Positions 44,212 through 52,480 of a stretch of DNA of 64,000 bases are shown piece after piece (the first letter of the stretch is position 1; every line of letters begins with the position of its first letter). The stretch is from positions 22,871-86,870 of the forward strand of contig OMXP01000002.1 in NCBI GenBank assembly GCA_900315055.1. Reading direction: 5' to 3'. This DNA comes from an uncultured Lachnospiraceae bacterium. Its GTDB lineage: Bacteria; Bacillota; Clostridia; Lachnospirales; Lachnospiraceae. Position numbers and translations under genes: made by a program. The notes beneath the pieces were generated by a model. The model did no database searches. It worked only from the letters and a program-made list of their open reading frames with translations, and was not told the DNA's origin.

Positions 44212-47200
44212 ATGGACGTGTATTCCTTTACAGTCAACGGAATCAGGGTGGAAACCACGAAGAAGGAGCCGCTCCTTGTCTTTTTGCGGCAGGAGCTGCA
44301 CCTGTATTCGGTAAAGGACGGCTGCTCGGAGGGCGCCTGCGGGGCCTGCATGGTGCTGGTAAACGATGAACCGGTGAGGTCCTGTGTCCTTACGACAGAA
44401 CTTGCCTGTGGCCGCACCATCACCACGGTGGAGGGTCTTACGGACCGGGAGAAGGACGCCTTTGTCTATGCCTTCGGACACTGCGGCGCCGTGCAGTGCG
44501 GCTTCTGCACGCCCGGCATGGTGATCTCGGCGGCAGGGCTTCTTCGGCGGGTGCCTGATCCTTCCGAGGACGAGGTGAAGGAGGCCCTTCGCGGGAATCT
44601 CTGCCGCTGCACGGGTTACAAGAAGATCCTCGAGGCGGTGCAGATGGCGGCGGCAATACTCCGGGGAGACCTTGTGATGGAGCCTGCATCGGTGGAGACT
44701 GGCGTCGGCAAAAAGACCGTCCGCGTCGATGTAAGGCGCAAGGTCCTGGGCTACGGCAAGTATCCGGACGATATCGGGCCGGAGTACTTTGTGCCGGAGC
44801 ACGGGGAGAGAGCGGAAGAGGTAAAGAAGCTCTGCCATCTGGAGTCCCTGCACAGCGGCATGGTACTCGCAAACCCTGAAGATCCCGGCTGCAGCCTGTT
44901 CGAGGTGGTGGACGACGGGACACCTTCGATGGCCTATGGCAGCGCCGTCCGGGCAAAGTACCCGAGGGCAAAGGTGGTCTCCATTGATGCCTCGGCTGCC
45001 CTTGCGCTCCCCGGCGTCCTTGCGGTCTTTACGGCAGAGGATGTGCCGGTCAACAAGGTGGGTCATATCCGCAGGGACTGGGACGTCATGATCGCCGTCG
45101 GAGACTGCACACGGTGCGTCGGAGACGCGATTGCCCTGGTGGTTGCAGAATCCCCGGAGATCCTCGAAAAGGCAAAGCACCTGGTGAAGGTAAGTTATGA
45201 GGTCCTGACGCCGGTTAGGAACATTCGTGAAGCCATGGACCCGTCCGCCCCGAAGATCCACGAGGGCGGGAACCTGTGCGAACAGCGGCACGTGGTCCGG
45301 GGAGATGCGAAGGAAGCGCTGGCGCATGCGGCGTATACCGCGACGGCATCGTTCAAGACCCCATTTACCGAGCACGCCTTTCTGGAGCCCGAGTGCGCCG
45401 TGGCCCTGCCGTACGGGGACGGGGTGAAGGTCCTCTCCTCGGATCAGGGCGCCTTTGATACGAGGCGCGAGATCCTTGCGATGTTCCACTGGGAGGATAC
45501 GCCGGAGAAGGTGGTTGTCGAGAATCAGCTGATCGGCGGCGGCTTTGGCGGGAAGGAGGACGTCTCTGTCCAGCACCTCGCGGCCCTTGCGGCGTACAGG
45601 CTTCATCGGCCGGTGAAGGTAAAGCTCGCGCGCCAGGAGAGCATCAACTTCCACCCGAAGCGCCACGCGATGGAGGCGGTCTTTACCGTCGGCTGTGACG
45701 AAAACGGGATCCTCACGGGCCTTGACTGCGAGATCCATCTCGACACCGGAGCGTATGCGAGCCTTTGCGGGCCGGTGCTCGAGCGCGCCTGCACGCATGC
45801 AGTGGGACCCTATGTCTATCAGAACACGGACATCCGGGGATACGGCTGGTATACGGACAATCCGCCGGCCGGGGCATTCCGCGGCTTTGGCGTCACCCAG
45901 TCCGAATATGCCCTCGAGTCCCTCCTCAACGTCCTTGCGGCGAAGGCGGGGCTATCTCCCTGGGAGATCCGCTACCGGAACGCCATCGAGCCCGGAAAGG
46001 TCCTCCCGAACGGGCAGATCGCGGATGCCTCGACGGCCCTGAAGGAGACGCTCCTTGCGGTAAAGCCGTATTTTGACGCGAACCCCGGGCGCTGCGGCAT
46101 TGCCTGCGCGATGAAGAACGCGGGCGTCGGCGTAGGGCTCCCGGACCACGGCAGAGTGAAGATCGTCGTCGAGAACCATCAGGCGGTGGTCTATGCGGCC
46201 GCCTCCGACATCGGACAGGGGTGCCTGACCGTGTTCACGCAGGACCTGGCGGAAGCGACAGGTCTTCCGATGACGGCGATTAGGATCGGTCTTGCGAACA
46301 CCCAGAACGCCCCGGACTCCGGGACGACCTCGGGAAGCCGGCAGACACTCCTTACCGGCGAGGCGGTGCGCGGCGCCGCCTTCCTTCTTCGAGACGCCCT
46401 GCTGGCGGCAGAAAGGTCGAGGGAGAGCGGGGAGAGCATCGATGCGATCCTTCAAAACACCGAGGGGTACCGGCACCCGCGGCAGAACAGCAACACGTCC
46501 GCGGCCTATGGCACTGACGTGACCTTTGCACCGGTATCGGTGGACGGGTTCGTGAGCCCTGCCTTTAGGATTGAGGACGACGGGACAATCTCCGCCCACG
46601 GCACGGGTCTTGATCAGGGAACCTACGGAAGCGCCGGAACCCAGAGCGCCATCCACGGATCCCCGGTAAAGGACGTGATGGGAGCGCTGTCTCTTCTTGA
46701 GGGCAGGGTGTTTACCTACGACTACTTTGAGCCGACGGACAGGCTCGGCGCTGCCGTTCCGAATCCGAAGAGCCATGTGGCCTATGCGTATGCGACGAAC
46801 GTCGCGGTGCTGGACGAGAACGGGAGGGTGAGCGACCTCTATGCGGCCTATGATGCCGGAAAGGTGGTGAACCCGCTCTCCATTCAGGGACAGATCGAGG
46901 GCGGCGTCCTGATGAGCATGGGCTATGCCCTGACGGAGGACTTCCCGCTGAAAGACTGTGTCCCGCAGGCAAAGTTCGGGACACTGGGGCTGCTCAGGTC
47001 GACGGATATCCCGCGGATTCATGCGATCACCGTGGAGAAGGAGGAGCTCCTTGGCACCGCCTACGGCTCCAAGGGAATCGGGGAGATCACATCGATTCCC
47101 GCAGCCCCGGCGATCGGCGGAGCGTACTATGCAAGGGACGGGAAGCTGAGGACAAGCCTTCCGATGGAGGATACGTACTACAGAAAGGGGGACCATGGAA

Positions 47201-47220
47201 CTGACAGAGGGAGAAATTGA
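44212..47220 (+). CDS. xdhD: XdhD-type molybdopterin hydroxylase with fused 2Fe-2S domain
   Basis: This 1002-residue enzyme fuses a small iron-sulfur subunit to the large molybdenum subunit of the xanthine dehydrogenase family. The first 2Fe-2S cluster uses CSEGACGAC (Cys 38, 43, 46) and Cys58. The second uses CGFC (96, 99) and CRCTGY (131, 133). Molybdopterin-binding blocks follow, including GGGFGGKE, PAGAFRGFG, ASDIGQG and GSKGIGE. There is no FAD domain and no separate FAD-subunit gene in the window. It should hydroxylate or reduce a purine such as urate/xanthine with ferredoxin as partner. A selenium-modified molybdenum site is possible by analogy, not visible here. AGAGG precedes ATG 44212. 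Confidence 0.92.
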   Translation: MDVYSFTVNGIRVETTKKEPLLVFLRQELHLYSVKDGCSEGACGACMVLVNDEPVRSCVLTTELACGRTITTVEGLTDREKDAFVYAFGHCGAVQCGFCTPGMVISAAGLLRRVPDPSEDEVKEALRGNLCRCTGYKKILEAVQMAAAILRGDLVMEPASVETGVGKKTVRVDVRRKVLGYGKYPDDIGPEYFVPEHGERAEEVKKLCHLESLHSGMVLANPEDPGCSLFEVVDDGTPSMAYGSAVRAKYPRAKVVSIDASAALALPGVLAVFTAEDVPVNKVGHIRRDWDVMIAVGDCTRCVGDAIALVVAESPEILEKAKHLVKVSYEVLTPVRNIREAMDPSAPKIHEGGNLCEQRHVVRGDAKEALAHAAYTATASFKTPFTEHAFLEPECAVALPYGDGVKVLSSDQGAFDTRREILAMFHWEDTPEKVVVENQLIGGGFGGKEDVSVQHLAALAAYRLHRPVKVKLARQESINFHPKRHAMEAVFTVGCDENGILTGLDCEIHLDTGAYASLCGPVLERACTHAVGPYVYQNTDIRGYGWYTDNPPAGAFRGFGVTQSEYALESLLNVLAAKAGLSPWEIRYRNAIEPGKVLPNGQIADASTALKETLLAVKPYFDANPGRCGIACAMKNAGVGVGLPDHGRVKIVVENHQAVVYAAASDIGQGCLTVFTQDLAEATGLPMTAIRIGLANTQNAPDSGTTSGSRQTLLTGEAVRGAAFLLRDALLAAERSRESGESIDAILQNTEGYRHPRQNSNTSAAYGTDVTFAPVSVDGFVSPAFRIEDDGTISAHGTGLDQGTYGSAGTQSAIHGSPVKDVMGALSLLEGRVFTYDYFEPTDRLGAAVPNPKSHVAYAYATNVAVLDENGRVSDLYAAYDAGKVVNPLSIQGQIEGGVLMSMGYALTEDFPLKDCVPQAKFGTLGLLRSTDIPRIHAITVEKEELLGTAYGSKGIGEITSIPAAPAIGGAYYARDGKLRTSLPMEDTYYRKGDHGTDRGRN

Positions 47221-48364
47221 TGCGGTGAGGGCGCTTCGAAGGAACCTTCACCGGCATCCGGAGCTCTCCTTTGAAGAGGTGAGGACGACGAAGGTCCTCC
47301 GGGAGCATCTGGAGCAGATCCCGGGTCTTACGGTACTGGATCTTCCGGTGAAAACTGGACTTGTCTGCACCATCGAGGGCACGGGGACCGGACCCGAGGT
47401 GGCGCTTCGGGAGGACTGCGATGCCCTGCCGCAGACAGAGGAGGTCGATGTCCCCTGGAAGTCGGAAAATCCCGGTGTCATGCACGCCTGCGGCCACGAC
47501 CTGCACAGCGCGGCGCTCTTCGGGGCAGCGATGGCTCTTTCGAGAAACCGGACATGCTTTTCAAAGGTGGACCTCATCTTTCAGCCGGCGGAGGAGGTGA
47601 CACGGGGCGCGGCGTATCTCATGGACGAGGGACATCTGTTCGATGTCATTCACCCTGCCTTTCTCTTTGGCTTCCACAACTGGCCCACGATCCCCGCGGG
47701 GACGGTGGCGGTAAAGACAGGGTGCCTCATGGCGGCAAAGAAGAACCTCACGATCACCGTCCACGGACGGGGCGGGCACGGGTCGGAGCCGCAGAACAAC
47801 GTGGACCCCATCGTCTGCGCGGCGGCGATGATCGAGGGACTGCAGACCATTGTCTCGAGAAACACCGATCCCATGGACAACGTCGTGCTCTCGGTCAATG
47901 CGATCAGAGGAGGGTCCGAGAAGAACCTTGTCGTCGACGACGTGGTGTTCTTAATGACGATCCGAGCCCTGCAGGAGCGCGCGATGGAAAGGGCTTTTGA
48001 AAGGACAAAGGCTTTGCTTCTCGGGACTGCCGCGGCGTATGAATGTACGGTGAGGCTCAAGATCGAAGACGAGGTGCCTGCGGTGGTAAATCCCGAGAGA
48101 ATGACAGACCTTGCGAAGAAGATCGCGGAGAAGGTGCCGGATACAAAAGTCTCCTCCTGCGAGGGAGTTCTTGCAAGTGAGGACTTTTCGATGTACCGAA
48201 AAGCGGTGCCCTCGTCCTGGTTCTTCTTTGTCGGGAGCAGACCGGAGGACAGGCCCTGCGGAGCGCTCCACTCCGGGACGTTTGACCCCGATGAGAAAGC
48301 GATGATCGACGGGGCGAATCTGCTGCTGTCGGCTGCCGCGACCTGCGGGGAGAAAGAAGCGTAA
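47195..48364 (+). CDS. M20D-family amidohydrolase (hippurate-hydrolase-like)
   Basis: This 389-residue hydrolase has LRRNLHRHPELSFEE, the metal blocks ALREDCDALP and HACGHDLHSAAL, QPAEEVTRGA (catalytic Glu pair) and FHNWP, which place it with M20D aminoacylase/hippuricase enzymes. It would cleave an N-acyl or carbamoyl amide. It overlaps the xdhD end by 26 bases and has a GGGGGG-rich site ahead of ATG 47195, so it belongs to the ssnA operon. Its role in purine breakdown is inferred from position. It is distinct from the second M20 gene, ygeY, at 58238. Confidence 0.88.
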   Translation: MELTEGEIDAVRALRRNLHRHPELSFEEVRTTKVLREHLEQIPGLTVLDLPVKTGLVCTIEGTGTGPEVALREDCDALPQTEEVDVPWKSENPGVMHACGHDLHSAALFGAAMALSRNRTCFSKVDLIFQPAEEVTRGAAYLMDEGHLFDVIHPAFLFGFHNWPTIPAGTVAVKTGCLMAAKKNLTITVHGRGGHGSEPQNNVDPIVCAAAMIEGLQTIVSRNTDPMDNVVLSVNAIRGGSEKNLVVDDVVFLMTIRALQERAMERAFERTKALLLGTAAAYECTVRLKIEDEVPAVVNPERMTDLAKKIAEKVPDTKVSSCEGVLASEDFSMYRKAVPSSWFFFVGSRPEDRPCGALHSGTFDPDEKAMIDGANLLLSAAATCGEKEA

Positions 48365-48365
48365 G

Positions 48366-48401
48366 AAAAAGCCCGAAGATCCGGGGTTCGAATCTTCGGG
48401 C
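48366..48401 (-). terminator. intrinsic terminator between M20 gene and regulator
   Basis: GCCCGAAGAT pairs with ATCTTCGGGC; the minus-strand side runs into TTTTT, so it mainly ends the regulator transcript. Confidence 0.75.
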
Positions 48402-48442
48402 GTATGTCTGTATGAGTTTTAGAAGAGCGGGGAAGGAACGTT

Positions 48443-49129
48443 TTAGGCAGGGCCCTGTGTCTTCTCTGCTTTCTTTCCGCCCTCTGCGCGGCGGGTGCGC
48501 AGGTCGTCGAGGTAGTTGTACAGAGTGTACTTGGAGATCGAAAAGACCTCGCAGATCCTGGGACCTGCCTTCGTGATCATCATGGCGCCCGAGGTGTCGA
48601 GGAACTCGATGGCCTTCATCTTGTCCTCTTTGGTCATGAGGGCGGCGGGCTTTCCGACGAGGCGGATGCTCTCATTGATGAGATCGTCCAGAAGATCCGC
48701 GACGTTCTGCGTGATGTGCTCCGGCTCCTCGTGATTCTTGTCCTCCGCGTTGGCGATAAGGGGCGAGATGGTATCCTCGAGGGCAAGGAGCATCGAGATG
48801 TCATAGTTGATCGCAAGGATCCCGATGACACGGCCTCTCTGATTTCGAAGGTAGATCGTGGAGGAGCGGAGGATCCTGCCGTCCCTCGTCCTTGTGAGGT
48901 ACCCGATCCTGTCCTCGAGCTGTCCGCCCTTTGCCTTCTTCGCCTCGAGGACGATGTGCGAGGGACCGTCGCCCACGTGGCGTCCGGAGACGCTGCCGTT
49001 CTCGATGGCGACGATGGAGTGGTCCGCGTCGCACTCGAGGTCATGGACCACAACCTCACAGCGCGGTCCGAACTGGGCCGCGATGCCGTGTGCAAGACGC
49101 CTGTAGAATTCGATTTCGTGCTGAGTCAT
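48443..49129 (-). CDS. YheO/DauR-like PAS-HTH transcriptional regulator
   Basis: This 228-residue protein has an N-terminal YheO-type PAS domain (EIEFYRRLAHGIAAQFGP to about 120) and a C-terminal helix-turn-helix (about 180-218, with GPRICEVFSISKYTLYNYLD as the recognition region). DauR-like regulators control amino-acid or nitrogen-compound catabolism. GGGAGGG precedes ATG 49129; an earlier in-frame Met at 49177 lies inside the promoter region. It is divergent from ygeX, and the shared 220-base region holds a symmetric operator candidate, so it probably controls itself and the cluster. Confidence 0.85.
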   Translation of the reverse strand: MTQHEIEFYRRLAHGIAAQFGPRCEVVVHDLECDADHSIVAIENGSVSGRHVGDGPSHIVLEAKKAKGGQLEDRIGYLTRTRDGRILRSSTIYLRNQRGRVIGILAINYDISMLLALEDTISPLIANAEDKNHEEPEHITQNVADLLDDLINESIRLVGKPAALMTKEDKMKAIEFLDTSGAMMITKAGPRICEVFSISKYTLYNYLDDLRTRRAEGGKKAEKTQGPA

Positions 49130-49148
49130 GACTTGCCCTCCCGGGGCA

Positions 49149-49198
49149 AGTATAACAGACTTTTGGTTCGTGGACAAAAAGTCTGTCAGGTGTACAAT
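49149..49198. promoter_or_regulatory. overlapping divergent promoters with a symmetric operator
   Basis: The plus promoter is TGGACA (49171-49176), 16 bases, TACAAT (49193-49198). The minus promoter is TTGTCC (49172-49177 on the plus strand), 17 bases, TATACT (49149-49154). A perfect 10-bp inverted repeat, ACAGACTTTT (49155-49164) and AAAAGTCTGT (49177-49186), puts one arm in the spacer of each promoter. Confidence 0.65.
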
Positions 49199-49216
49199 AG
49201 GGTCAGATGAAAGTTT

Positions 49217-49231
49217 GTCTGCGCCGCAGAC
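49217..49231. promoter_or_regulatory. second palindrome in the ygeX leader
   Basis: GTCTGCG and CGCAGAC flank one C. It shares the GTCTG half-site with the inverted repeat in the promoter and may be a further regulator site or an RNA hairpin. Confidence 0.45.
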
Positions 49232-49243
49232 GAAAAGTTATTG

Positions 49244-49280
49244 AAACCCGGCTGTTCCTGTTACAGCTGTTCCGGTTTTT
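49244..49280 (+). terminator. imperfect leader hairpin ahead of ygeX
   Basis: AAACCCGG and CCGGTTTTT with an inner CTGT/ACAG stem form a bulged hairpin ending in T residues, 70 bases before the ygeX start. It could attenuate the transcript. Confidence 0.4.
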
Positions 49281-49349
49281 GTCTGTTTCTGATGTTTGAT
49301 TTTGTGGTCATTGATTTGTTTTTTTGAACGTGTCAAAGGAGGCCAGCTC

Positions 49350-50540
49350 ATGGAACTGAAGGTTGCATGGAACACCATGCCAGAGAGTGCGGATCAGAAC
49401 CTGCCCATCATGTCGGTGAAGGAGGTGGAGAAGGCACACACCTTCCACGCATCCTTCCCCCAATATGCCCCGACGCCCCTGGCGGATCTGAATGGAATGG
49501 CAAAGACCCTGGGGGTCGGGTGCGTGCGCGTCAAGGACGAGTCGTACCGCTTCGGGCTCAATGCCTTCAAGGTGCTCGGCGGCTCCTATGCGATGGCGCG
49601 CTACATCGCGGATAAGACCGGACGGGATGTCAGCGAGCTTCCCTACGGCGTTTTAACCAGCAAAAAGCTTCGCGAGGAATTCGGGCAGGCGACGTTCTTC
49701 TCCGCAACGGATGGAAACCACGGAAGAGGGGTTGCCTGGTCGGCAAGAGTCCTCGGGCAGAAGGCGGTGATCCGCATGCCGAAGGGGACAACGCAGCGCC
49801 GCCTCCAGAACATCAGGGACGAGGGCGCCGAGGTCACGATCGAAGACATGAACTATGACGACTGCGTGCGCCTTGCGGCCTCGCAGGCGGCGAAGGTCCC
49901 GAACGGCGTCATCGTGCAGGACACCGCCTGGGAGGGATACGAGAAGATCCCGTCCTGGATCATGCAGGGATACGGGACGATGGCGATGGAAGCAGCCGAC
50001 CAGATGGGAGTAAGACCGACGCACATCTTCGTGCAGGCAGGCGTCGGATCCCTTGCAGGGGCTGTGACGGGATACTTTGTAAACCGCTACAGGGACAATC
50101 CGCCGGTTATCACGGTGGTGGAGACCTATGATGCGGCCTGCCTCTATGAAGGGGCAAAGGCAGGAGACGGGAATATCCGGAAGGTCGGAGGCGACATGCC
50201 ATCCATCATGGCAGGCCTTAACTGCGGCGAGCCGAACATCACCTCCTGGGATATCCTGCGGAACCACGTCTCGTGCTTTATTTCCGCCGAGGATTCCGTT
50301 GCACGGCGCGGCATGCGGATGCTCGGCTGCCCTGTAAAGGGCGATGCACAGGTCGTATCCGGCGAGTCCGGCGCGGCATCATTCGGCGCATTTGCAACGA
50401 TCATGCTGCAGGACGAGTACCGGGAGGTCCGGGAAAAGCTGGGACTTGATGCGAACAGCCGGGTGCTTTGCTTCTCCACGGAGGGAGATACCGATCCGGA
50501 GCGCTATCGCCGGATCGTCTGGGAAGGACAGGATCGCTGA
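49350..50540 (+). CDS. ygeX: diaminopropionate ammonia-lyase
   Basis: This 396-residue PLP enzyme cleaves 2,3-diaminopropionate to pyruvate and two ammonia. KDESYRFGLNAFKVLGGSYA contains the PLP lysine, ATDGNHGRGVAW is the Asn block and VQAGVGSLAGA the glycine-rich phosphate loop, all characteristic of the family. In urate-using anaerobes it acts at the end of the carbon route, feeding pyruvate. AAAGGAGG lies ahead of ATG 49350; an in-frame start 18 codons earlier lacks a site. The next gene starts one base after its stop. Confidence 0.95.
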   Translation: MELKVAWNTMPESADQNLPIMSVKEVEKAHTFHASFPQYAPTPLADLNGMAKTLGVGCVRVKDESYRFGLNAFKVLGGSYAMARYIADKTGRDVSELPYGVLTSKKLREEFGQATFFSATDGNHGRGVAWSARVLGQKAVIRMPKGTTQRRLQNIRDEGAEVTIEDMNYDDCVRLAASQAAKVPNGVIVQDTAWEGYEKIPSWIMQGYGTMAMEAADQMGVRPTHIFVQAGVGSLAGAVTGYFVNRYRDNPPVITVVETYDAACLYEGAKAGDGNIRKVGGDMPSIMAGLNCGEPNITSWDILRNHVSCFISAEDSVARRGMRMLGCPVKGDAQVVSGESGAASFGAFATIMLQDEYREVREKLGLDANSRVLCFSTEGDTDPERYRRIVWEGQDR

Positions 50541-50541
50541 T

Positions 50542-51948
50542 ATGGCAAGAACAATCATTCAGGGCGGCATGGTGGTGACGGACACCGACGTGTTTCCCGC
50601 AGATGTGCTCATTGAGGATGGGATCGTGCGGCAGGTCGCGGACGAGATCGATGATGTCCGGCCGGACGATACGCTGATCGATGCGCAGGGAAAGTTCGTT
50701 CTTCCCGGCGCCGTCGACGTGCACACGCACATGGATCTCGATGTCGGCTTTACGCGTGCCATCGATGATTTCTATACCGGGACCGTCGCGGCAGCCTGCG
50801 GCGGGACGACGACGATCGTGGATCACATGGCATTCGGGCCGAAGGACTGCAGCCTGTGGCATCAGGTGGAGGAGTATCATCGCCTCGCCGATGGCAGGGC
50901 GGTGATCGACTACGGCTTCCACGGGGTGTTTCAGCACCTGCATCCGGAGACACTGGACGAGATGCGTCAGATCGCAGATCAGGAGGGCATCACGAGCTTC
51001 AAGGTGTACCTGACCTATGATTACCGCATGAACGACGAGGATCTCTATCAGATCCTTCTTGCGGCAAAGGATGCGGGGATTGTCATCGCGGCGCACTGTG
51101 AGAACCACGGGGTGATCCAGTACCTTCGAAGGCACTATGTCGAATCCGGCTGCACAGAGCCTAAGTACCACCCCTTAAGCCGTCCCGCGGACTGCGAGGC
51201 GGAGGCGGTGTCGAGGTTCCTGCGGCTCGGGCACATGGCAGGGGATGCCCCCGTCTATGTGGTTCATCTATCCAGTGCAAAGGGTCTTGAAGAAGTGCGG
51301 CGTGTCCGGGCACGGCATCAGAAGGGTGTCGGGATCGAGACCTGCACGCAGTACCTTACGCTGACGGACAGGCTCTATGAGGATTCTCAGGAGGGACTCA
51401 AGGCCATCATGTCCCCGCCGCTTCGAAAGAAGGAGGACAACGAGGCACTCTGGGAGGGCGTTGCCGACGGGAGCATCGACACGGTCGCAACCGACCACTG
51501 CCCGTTCCACTACCTGGCAGGCGGCGCGGAGAAGCAGATCGGGAAAGACGACTTCACGAAGTGCCCGAACGGCGCGCCGGGGGTTCAGGAACGGCTTCTG
51601 ATGATGTTTACGGAGGGGGTCCGGAAGGGCAGGATCAGCCTGCCGCGTCTTGTGCAGCTTTGCTGCTCGAATCCCGCACGTCTCTACGGCCTCTATCCGC
51701 AGAAGGGGAACCTCATGCCGGGAGCGGACGCGGACCTGGTGATCCTTGATCCGAACAAGTCCTTCACGTTCACGAAGGACGAGATCCGGGGCGCCTCGGA
51801 TTACAGCCTGTACGAGGGAAAGAAGATGAAGGGCGACATTGACCTTGTCATGCAGCGGGGCAATGTGATCGTGAAGAACCATCAGTTCCTCGGAAAGAAG
51901 GGCGACGGACAGTACCTGAAGCGGAGAAGAAGTGATCTGTGCTTCTGA
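50542..51948 (+). CDS. hyuA: dihydropyrimidinase/hydantoinase
   Basis: This 468-residue amidohydrolase has VDVHTHMDLDVG (HxH metal pair), TSFKVYLTYDYRMND (carbamylated Lys), AAHCENHGV, VVHLSSAKGLEEV and ATDHCPF (catalytic Asp), the D-hydantoinase order. It would open a five- or six-membered cyclic ureide formed during purine breakdown. The start at 50542 is two bases after the ygeX stop, so the two are cotranscribed. No terminator was found before the repeat-rich region downstream. Some clusters name this gene ygeZ. Confidence 0.93.
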   Translation: MARTIIQGGMVVTDTDVFPADVLIEDGIVRQVADEIDDVRPDDTLIDAQGKFVLPGAVDVHTHMDLDVGFTRAIDDFYTGTVAAACGGTTTIVDHMAFGPKDCSLWHQVEEYHRLADGRAVIDYGFHGVFQHLHPETLDEMRQIADQEGITSFKVYLTYDYRMNDEDLYQILLAAKDAGIVIAAHCENHGVIQYLRRHYVESGCTEPKYHPLSRPADCEAEAVSRFLRLGHMAGDAPVYVVHLSSAKGLEEVRRVRARHQKGVGIETCTQYLTLTDRLYEDSQEGLKAIMSPPLRKKEDNEALWEGVADGSIDTVATDHCPFHYLAGGAEKQIGKDDFTKCPNGAPGVQERLLMMFTEGVRKGRISLPRLVQLCCSNPARLYGLYPQKGNLMPGADADLVILDPNKSFTFTKDEIRGASDYSLYEGKKMKGDIDLVMQRGNVIVKNHQFLGKKGDGQYLKRRRSDLCF

Positions 51949-52031
51949 CGGGAGAACGAACGAAAAGTTCATAAGATGAATAAAAACGGTGTGAATCCGG
52001 TGACGTGAAGAACACTTATGACACAGACCTC

Positions 52032-52060
52032 TTGACACGCAATCGGGAAGTCAGTATCAT
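52032..52060 (+). promoter_or_regulatory. promoter of the orphan antitoxin-like RNA
   Basis: TTGACA and TATCAT are 17 bases apart, a near-consensus sigma-A promoter. Confidence 0.7.
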
Positions 52061-52067
52061 GCATATA

Positions 52068-52148
52068 CGAAGGGACACAGTCGATAGACGGTTTGTCCTC
52101 AAAGCTTTAGCTAAAATAGCCGATGCCTTGCAGGGGCGGCTATTTTTT
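52068..52148 (+). ncRNA. orphan antitoxin-like small RNA
   Basis: The predicted RNA of about 80 nt shares CGATAGACGGTTTGTCCTCA with the antitoxin RNA of the locus at 53.2 kb and ends in the same type of terminator (AAAATAGCCG with CGGCTATTTT, 52113-52147). The opposing toxin frame in this copy is broken. Confidence 0.55.
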
Positions 52149-52225
52149 TATGCCCGCAGGCATACTCAGATGGCAATACCCTGTTACTGCCCTGCACTAC
52201 GACGCACCATTCCTTTTGATTTCGA
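52130..52225 (-). pseudogene. decayed copy of the small type I toxin
   Basis: The minus strand keeps a GGTATTGCC block and a CATAAAAAAATAG ending that align with the intact toxin. A TGA replaces its tryptophan codon, the upstream half is scrambled, and there is no usable start. The limits are approximate. Confidence 0.5.
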
Positions 52226-52261
52226 TTCGGAAGTTCTGGAAAAGACATGCAGAAATGTCAG

Positions 52262-52373
52262 TTTGAAAGTCGGTTTACCGGCTAAAATGTCGGTTTAAAT
52301 GTCGGTTTGGATGTCGGTTTACCGGCTAAAATGTCGGTTTGGATGTCGGTTTACCGACTAAAATGTCGGTATA
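52262..52373 (+). repeat. tandem array of 12-bp and 20-bp units
   Basis: Units ATGTCGGTTTGG (12 bp) and ATGTCGGTTTACCGGCTAAA (20 bp) alternate, making a 32-bp composite repeated about three times with partial units at each end. CGGTTTACCG within the long unit is a near-palindrome. The array lies downstream of the Panacea gene's stop and could be a protein-binding array. Confidence 0.8.
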
Positions 52374-52480
52374 AATAGATATACTTTTAGGATAAGTATG
52401 AATCTTTTTTACTCATAGCGCTGCTCGTGAGCAGCACCAGGTTGGAAGATTGTGATCGTATGCTCTATAAGAACTGTTGA

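Larger units (their letters stand above)
51949..52480. other. 532-base non-coding region
   Basis: This stretch holds a decayed copy of the type I toxin-antitoxin locus (52032 to about 52260), a tandem repeat array (52262-52373) and a small perfect hairpin GCTGCTC-GT-GAGCAGC at 52420-52435. An open frame across 52005-52298 runs through the RNA terminator and repeats and has no coding character. Confidence 0.7.

Noticed and set aside
52005..52298. Possible 97-residue coding region
   Set aside because: It runs through an RNA promoter, a terminator hairpin and the repeat array, and its sequence is explained by those elements.
52262..52373. CRISPR array
   Set aside because: Units of 12 and 20 bp abut with no unique spacers, and there are no cas genes.
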